In this document: positions 59,346-64,000 of the stretch, one piece after another | Layout: each line of letters begins with the position of its first letter | Position numbering within the stretch: position 1 is the first letter of the stretch | NCBI GenBank assembly: GCA_023228825.1 | Contig: JALOAL010000001.1 | Coordinates: 1-64,000, forward strand | Direction of reading: 5' to 3' | Length of the DNA: 64,000 bases | From: Dehalococcoidia bacterium | GTDB lineage: Bacteria; Chloroflexota; Dehalococcoidia; UBA2979 | Notes under the pieces: model-generated | Seen by the model: only the letters and a program-made list of their open reading frames with translations | Told to the model about the DNA's origin: nothing | Databases searched by the model: none | Translations under genes and position numbers: made by a program

Positions 59346-59369
59346 GGTTCGTCCCGTGGGTTCGTCCCG
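59346..59369. repeat. 11-bp direct repeats between the divergent kinase and regulator genes
   Basis: GGTTCGTCCCG at 59346-59356 and 59359-59369, 13 bp apart. They are a candidate binding site for a dimeric regulator. Confidence 0.5.
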
Positions 59370-59383
59370 GTGCTGATGTTCCT

Positions 59384-59390
59384 TATCATA
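59384..59390. promoter_or_regulatory. Overlapping divergent -10 boxes (TATCAT / TATGAT)
   Basis: The heptamer TATCATA reads TATCAT on the plus strand and TATGAT on the minus strand. It lies in the only AT-rich patch between the kinase and regulator genes. -35 elements are weak on both sides. Confidence 0.4.
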
Positions 59391-59511
59391 GAGAGACTGC
59401 GGGCGGCGCCCCCGTCACGAAGGTCCCGTTGGGGCCGGGACTCCGGTCACTGCTTCCGGAGTCCACGTCCGCGTGCCAGCCGCGCCTGGTGGCGACGGTG
59501 CACGACACTGG

Positions 59512-60999
59512 ATGGATGCGCGTATGTCCCTGCCAGCCTCGCTCTTCCGGACGCTGGTCCACTTCGCCCCGGACGCCTTCCTGGTGGTGGACCCGGCGGG
59601 CGTCATCGTCTTCGCCAACGCGCAGGCGGAACGCCTCTTTGGCTACGAGCGCGAAGAACTGGTGGACGCCTCCGTGGAGATGCTCGTCCCCGGACGCATG
59701 CGCGACATCCACGAGGGACACCGGGGCGGCTACTGGAACAACCCGCACTCCCGGCCCATGGGCAGCGGCCTGGCCCTGCACGCCCGCCGCCGTGACGGCA
59801 GCGAACTGCCCGTGGAGATCAGCCTGAGCCCGGTCTACACGGACGACGACATGTACGTGGTGGCCACCGTGCGCGACGTCACGGAGCGTCGCCGCATCGA
59901 GGAGGCGCTGCGCGCCAGCGAGGAGCGCTACCGGCTGCTTGCGGAGAACGCGGAGGACGTGGTCTACCGCATCTCGCTGGAGTCAGATCCGCCCGCATTC
60001 GAGTACCTGAGCCCGTCCGTGGAGGTCCTGACCGGCCATCCCGCGGCGGAGTTCATCCGGAACCCCCGGCTGATCGCGCGGATCACCCACCCGGACGATC
60101 GAAGCCTCCTCGAACAGTGGCTCACGGCCCCGGACGAGGTGGACGGGGGGCTGATCCTGCGCGCGGTGCGGCCGGACGGCAGCGTGGTCTGGTACGAGCA
60201 GCGCTTCCGCACCCTGCACGACGAGGACGGCGCACTCACCGCCATTGAGGGCATTGCGCGGGACGTCACGGCGCAGCGCCGCCTGGAGGAGGAGCGCCGC
60301 ATGCTCCTGGCCGAGACCGAGATCGACCGGGAGCGCGAACGCATCGCGGCCGACCTGCACGACGGCGTGATGCAGACCATGTACAGCGTGGGCCTGCAAC
60401 TCTCGAGCATCGTGCGGCGCGTCAGCGACCTCCCGGAGGAGACTCGTACCGGCCTGCAGGAGGCGATCGCGGCGCTGGACCATGCGATCCGTGACATCCG
60501 CGGATACGTCATGGACCTGCGCCCGGCCGACTTCACCGGGGACCTGGGCGAGTCGCTGGAGGCGCTGCTGCGCCTCTTCGAGTCCACGTCCGGCATGGAG
60601 ATGACGTTCCACGAAGACCCGGAACTGCCCCGCATGGACGACTCGGTGGCGCTGGAACTGTTCCTCCTCACGCGGGAAGCGCTCTCCAATATCCGCCGCC
60701 ACGCCCAGGCCGCCTGCGTACGGGTGGCGCTCAAGGCGGACGATGACCATCTGCACGTCACCATCGGGGACGACGGCGTGGGCTTCGACGCCACTCGTCA
60801 GCGCCGCGAGGAGCAGTTCGGCCTGCGCAACATGGAGACACGGGCGCGCCTGGTGGGCGGCGAGTTCAAGATCACGAGCGCCCCGGGCGCCGGCACCACC
60901 GTCGCCGTGACCATCCCGGTCGGGCGTCTGCAGCCGGGAACCGCCGACACCTACGGCGCCCCGCCGGTGGTGGAGGGCGCCCCCGCGTCGGGCGGCTGA
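59512..60999 (+). CDS. PAS-PAS sensor histidine kinase, NarX/DesK type
   Basis: There is no membrane segment, so this is a cytoplasmic sensor. A first PAS domain (about residues 15-125: APDAFLVVDPAGVIVFANAQAERLFGY) and a second PAS/PAC (about 135-255: SEERYRLLAENAEDVVYRIS) are followed by a HisKA_3 helix pair. The phospho-acceptor His is in RERIAADLHDGVMQTMYSVG. The HATPase domain has EALSNIRRHAQA (N box) and IGDDGVGFD (G1). The ligand is unknown. Start is uncertain: ATG 59512 and ATG 59524 are both in frame without a clear ribosome site. Its partner is the divergent NarL-type regulator. Confidence 0.9.
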   Translation: MDARMSLPASLFRTLVHFAPDAFLVVDPAGVIVFANAQAERLFGYEREELVDASVEMLVPGRMRDIHEGHRGGYWNNPHSRPMGSGLALHARRRDGSELPVEISLSPVYTDDDMYVVATVRDVTERRRIEEALRASEERYRLLAENAEDVVYRISLESDPPAFEYLSPSVEVLTGHPAAEFIRNPRLIARITHPDDRSLLEQWLTAPDEVDGGLILRAVRPDGSVVWYEQRFRTLHDEDGALTAIEGIARDVTAQRRLEEERRMLLAETEIDRERERIAADLHDGVMQTMYSVGLQLSSIVRRVSDLPEETRTGLQEAIAALDHAIRDIRGYVMDLRPADFTGDLGESLEALLRLFESTSGMEMTFHEDPELPRMDDSVALELFLLTREALSNIRRHAQAACVRVALKADDDHLHVTIGDDGVGFDATRQRREEQFGLRNMETRARLVGGEFKITSAPGAGTTVAVTIPVGRLQPGTADTYGAPPVVEGAPASGG

Positions 61000-61030
61000 T
61001 CCGGCCCCACGACTACGCAACTCTGCGCGC

Positions 61031-62197
61031 TCAGGCGGCGGCGGGCGAGCCCTCGCGCCTGCGTCCCAGCACCAGCCCCGCCACGATGGCGGCCGCGAGC
61101 ACCAGCACGGAGATCACGTTGAGCGAGCCGCCCAACTCACGCAGGGTCGGTTGCTCGGCGAGGTTCGCGGCCACCCTCAGCGCCAGCGAGCCGTGGAGGA
61201 GCGCGAGGCCGGCGGGGAAGAGCAGCGTGTAGCGCACGGTCAGGCCGGTGATGGCCGGCAGGATGATAGGCGCGTGCGCGAAGATCGCACCGAAGACGAA
61301 GCCCAGGAAGAACGTGTGCAGCGTGGTGTCGTAGTGCAGGCCAGGCTCCAGCGCCCACGCCAGCAGCGCCAGGCCGCTCACGCTCAGCCACCCGTAGGCC
61401 GCCAGCAGCGCGACGCCGGCGTAGGACGCGAGCCCACCTCGACGGTAGGTGCGGCGAGCGGTGTCGTTCTTGACAAGCCAGAGGCCCAGCGCCAGCACCC
61501 CCGCACCAGCCAGCCGCAGGCCCGCCTCTTCCGAAGCGAACGCGACCAGTGGCCCCACGAGCAGCACTCCGGCCGCCCCCCACAGCGTGGCCCGCGCGGG
61601 CCAGCGCAGCGGCAGGAAGCGCGTCAACTCCAGGCGCTCCCCGGCGATGGTCAGCGCGAGGAAGGCGATCCACCACGGCAGGATGAGACGCGGCGCCCAG
61701 CCCTCCACCATCCACGTCACGTTCCCCACGCCCCAGCAGGCCACGCCCACGGTCATCACCGCGAGCGGCGTGGCGAACTGGCGGCGGAGGAAGGCGAGGA
61801 ACAGCAGCACCACCGCCACGGCGCTTGCGACGAACAGCACGGGCGCGCCGTCCCACGACGGCGCCGCCACCAGCGCCAGCGCACCGGCCGCCGAGAGCAG
61901 CGGCCCGGCGTACGCGGCGGGCCGTCCCATGGCCACCGACCGCTCGAGGCCGATCACCGTGCCGACGACCCCGCTCACCATGAGCGCGCCGTGGTTCACG
62001 GTCAGGAACCGAACCAGCGCCGGCACCTCCACCCCGATCCGCGCGAGGCCGGACCACAGTCCCGCGATCAGCGCGATGGCGATCGGCGCGACCAGGACGA
62101 GCACCGCCGGCGGCACGCTGCGCTCGAACGGCCGCCGCGCGGCGGCCATGCCGCTCGCCGCATACCCCGGTGCGTTCTCCCGTGCCTGGACGTCCAT
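61031..62197 (-). CDS. Polytopic membrane protein, NnrS-like
   Basis: This 388-residue protein has about twelve hydrophobic helices. Segments such as FLTVNHGALMVSGVVGTVIGLERSV, LHTFFLGFVFGAIFAHAPIILP and YTLLFPAGLALLHGSLALRVAANL contain membrane histidines, as in NnrS-type haem/copper proteins or oxidase-subunit relatives. ATG 62197 is chosen; the 880-codon frame above it is a shadow of the divergent gene. Its pairing with an NnrS homologue suggests a joint role in nitrosative or respiratory stress, which is an inference. Confidence 0.6.
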   Translation of the reverse strand: MDVQARENAPGYAASGMAAARRPFERSVPPAVLVLVAPIAIALIAGLWSGLARIGVEVPALVRFLTVNHGALMVSGVVGTVIGLERSVAMGRPAAYAGPLLSAAGALALVAAPSWDGAPVLFVASAVAVVLLFLAFLRRQFATPLAVMTVGVACWGVGNVTWMVEGWAPRLILPWWIAFLALTIAGERLELTRFLPLRWPARATLWGAAGVLLVGPLVAFASEEAGLRLAGAGVLALGLWLVKNDTARRTYRRGGLASYAGVALLAAYGWLSVSGLALLAWALEPGLHYDTTLHTFFLGFVFGAIFAHAPIILPAITGLTVRYTLLFPAGLALLHGSLALRVAANLAEQPTLRELGGSLNVISVLVLAAAIVAGLVLGRRREGSPAAA

Positions 62198-62365
62198 GCA
62201 GCCATCATGCTCCCCGCGCCCACCCGATGCGAGGGCGAGAGTCCCGAGGGGTACGTGACCTTCTGCCCTGCGGGTTGCAGCGGGGGCACGCATGATGAGG
62301 CCTGGACGTGACACCGGCTGACATGATGGGGGCACCATGAATACCGGTGGAGACGGGAGCGCGAG

Positions 62366-63742
62366 ATGGCGTCTGAGAAGGCTGTGAAGTCGGACGCCGG
62401 TCGACAGGACCGGGTGCACGTCCCCTTCCTGTACGCCTCGCTCTTGCTGGGCGTCTTCGGAGGCTTCAGCCTCGCGGTGAGCCTGCCGATCGAGCGGGCG
62501 ATGGGCGGCTTCGACGTCTCGTGGGTGTCGCACGCCCAGGTGCACGGCCACCTGCAGGTGGTGGGCTTCGCCGGGCTCTTCGTCCTGGGCATGTCCATGC
62601 GCCTCTCCCCCCGCTTCGGCCGAGGCGACCTGGCCTTCATGCCGCTGGTGACGCCGGCGTTCGTGCTGCTCGTGGCCGGGCTCCTTATGCGCGCCCTGGG
62701 TCAGCCCCTGACCGACCACGGCTTCTTCGCCGCGATGCTGGTAGCCGGGCTTGCGGCCGAACTCCTGGCCGCCCTCGCCTTCGTCTTGATCATCGGAGCC
62801 ACCCTGGCGCCGGCCCTGCGCAACCCACAGCCGCACGCGGTCCTGCTCGTGGGTGCGCCCGTGTGGCTCGCCGTGCAGGCCGCCCTCGGCATGTGGTGGC
62901 TGACGGACCTCGCGCGCGACGGCGGCACGATCGTGGAGCATGGGCGGAACACCGCGCTGGTGAACCTGCAGTTCTTCGGCGTGGTGCTCAGCGCCCTCCT
63001 GGGCGTGGGGATGCGCTCGTTCCCCACGTTCTTCGGGATGCCGCCCACCAGCCGCCCGCTGGGACTGGTCATGGCCACGCTGCTGCACGCCGGCCTGGCG
63101 GTCTGGGCGGGTGCGGCGGTGATCCGGGTGGTCAACGGCGTTGGCTCGGACACGCTGAACGTGGTCGGGTCGGTGGGTGCGGCGCTGGTGGGGGTGAGCA
63201 TCCTGCTGGCGGTGGCGGCGTTTGGCCTCGGGCGACGCAAGCACCGGCTGGCCGCGGCCTCGCGCGGGTTCGTGTTTGCGCTGCAGCCCGTCCTGGCCTG
63301 GCTCGCGTTCACGGGCCTGGCGCTGATCTGGGCCGGAGGCCGCGCCGCGGTCGAGGGCAACCCCATCGGTATGCAGGAGTTGGACGCGGTGCGGCACGTC
63401 TTTGCCGTGGGCGTGATCACGCTCGCCATCGTGGCCATGGCGCAGTTGATGCTGCCGGAGTTCGCCAGCGAGCGCATCGTCAACCCGCCGGTCCCCTGGC
63501 GGGGGGCGGCGTTCGGCCTCGCACTCTCGGCCGCCGCAGTGCTGCGAGGCGTGCTGCCATGGGCCGGCCTCGCGGGCGACCACGCGGACTGGGGGATGGC
63601 GCTCGGAGGCGGGATCGGCATCATCGCCGTGGCCGTGTTCGGCTACCTCTACTGGCGCGCGCGCCGAGGCCACGTGGCGTACACCCAGCGCATCGCCGCC
63701 ATGAGAGCCCGTAATACGCCGATCACCACGGTGAGCAGTTAG
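62366..63742 (+). CDS. nnrS: NnrS family membrane protein
   Basis: NnrS proteins are haem- and copper-containing membrane proteins linked to nitric oxide stress. The 458-residue protein has about twelve helices and membrane histidines in SHAQVHGHLQVVGFAGLFVLGM, a family hallmark. Other marks are ALVNLQFFGVVLSALLGVGMRSFP and DAVRHVFAVGVITLAIVAMAQLMLPEFASERI. The start ATG has GGGAG ~7 nt upstream. It is divergent from a second polytopic protein of similar type, with 168 bp between. Confidence 0.8.
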   Translation: MASEKAVKSDAGRQDRVHVPFLYASLLLGVFGGFSLAVSLPIERAMGGFDVSWVSHAQVHGHLQVVGFAGLFVLGMSMRLSPRFGRGDLAFMPLVTPAFVLLVAGLLMRALGQPLTDHGFFAAMLVAGLAAELLAALAFVLIIGATLAPALRNPQPHAVLLVGAPVWLAVQAALGMWWLTDLARDGGTIVEHGRNTALVNLQFFGVVLSALLGVGMRSFPTFFGMPPTSRPLGLVMATLLHAGLAVWAGAAVIRVVNGVGSDTLNVVGSVGAALVGVSILLAVAAFGLGRRKHRLAAASRGFVFALQPVLAWLAFTGLALIWAGGRAAVEGNPIGMQELDAVRHVFAVGVITLAIVAMAQLMLPEFASERIVNPPVPWRGAAFGLALSAAAVLRGVLPWAGLAGDHADWGMALGGGIGIIAVAVFGYLYWRARRGHVAYTQRIAAMRARNTPITTVSS

Positions 63743-63829
63743 GAGCGGGTGCTGCTCGGTAACAGACTGGAAACATTACGGGCGGATGCTACGGTGGACG
63801 CCCGAGCGGCAAGATTGGAATGACTGACG

Positions 63830-64000
63830 ATGGCTAAGCACACCTACCTCCGAACCCACGACCTGTCCGGCGAGCATCTGCTGATCGACCTGGGCGAGGC
63901 CGTGACCGACCTGCACTCAGATTCGGAGGGACAGGACCGTCGAGGCGTGACGCTCGTGAAGCAGGGCGGGCTGTCGGTGGTGCTGACCCACCTCCACGCC
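63830..64000 (+). CDS. Cupin-like protein, 5' part (runs off the right edge)
   Basis: ATG 63830 opens a frame that stays open to the window end (57 codons). It starts AKHTYLRTHDLSGEHLLIDL and continues into RRGVTLVKQGGLSVVLTHLHA. The last stretch resembles the first strand of a small cupin barrel. Metal-binding histidines of the second cupin motif would lie outside the window. The family call is tentative. Confidence 0.5.
   Translation, partial: MAKHTYLRTHDLSGEHLLIDLGEAVTDLHSDSEGQDRRGVTLVKQGGLSVVLTHLHA

Noticed and set aside
61031..63673. An 880-codon minus-strand open frame
   Set aside because: Only the part below 62197 looks like a protein (membrane helices). The rest is His/Arg/Gln-rich antisense of nnrS.

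Overview
This 64 kb window comes from a GC-rich bacterial chromosome (roughly 70 % GC judged by eye). The most likely source is a Chloroflexota, perhaps Dehalococcoidia-like; this placement is an inference from gene style and not a phylogenetic result. Supporting signs are RNase J, HisZ with a short-form HisG, a TatBC pair, peptidoglycan genes without outer-membrane genes, and many genes that start 6-9 nt downstream of a TANNNT box. That last feature is the signature of leaderless mRNAs. The content is mostly core housekeeping. No tRNA, rRNA, CRISPR array, prophage or plasmid gene was seen. One mobile-element edge lies at the far left.

Layout. 1-120: first codons of a leftward transposase and its terminal repeats. 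167-3573: small hypothetical genes, a CcdA-like protein with its two halves in swapped order, threonine aldolase and a lipoprotein. 3577-9896 (minus): five translationally coupled genes, comprising a giant FtsX-type permease, two ABC ATPases (one with an AbrB-like tail), a Dabb-like protein and a membrane-anchored nuclease. 10002-23707 (plus): DNA repair and replication (polA, mutM, ruvCA, uvrB), pantothenate synthesis (panBC), YebC and a diguanylate cyclase. 24050-36299 (mostly minus): D,D-carboxypeptidase, FtsK, RNase J, uracil-DNA glycosylase, TatBC, acpP-nusB, fabG-fabD and rpmF-yceD. 36476-38487 (plus): a serine-recombinase-like protein without its catalytic serine, then the RNase P RNA gene with promoter and terminator. 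38529-44898: PNPOx-like protein, murE, MFS transporter, class III aminotransferase, a compact unit encoding a 25-residue peptide, and birA.

44940-52994 (plus) is a histidine operon: promoter, a 29-codon leader peptide with seven histidines, hisZ, a double-length hisG, a phospholipase-C-like gene, hisD, hisC, hisB, hisI and a HisN-type phosphatase. Together these cover much of the pathway; hisA, hisF, hisH and hisE are not in the window. 52991-58166 (minus) holds a HAD hydrolase and a surface-polysaccharide cluster (wecC, wecB, wecG and a glycosyltransferase) suited to making and transferring ManNAc(A)-type sugars. 58627-60999 is a divergent NarL-type regulator and PAS-PAS kinase. 61031-63742 is a divergent pair of NnrS-like polytopic membrane proteins, and a cupin-like gene runs off the right edge.

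The points most worth a second look are the histidine leader peptide, the tandem HisG, the permuted CcdA, the 25-residue peptide unit, the pervasive leaderless starts, the catalytically dead recombinase beside rnpB and the ABC ATPase-AbrB fusion.
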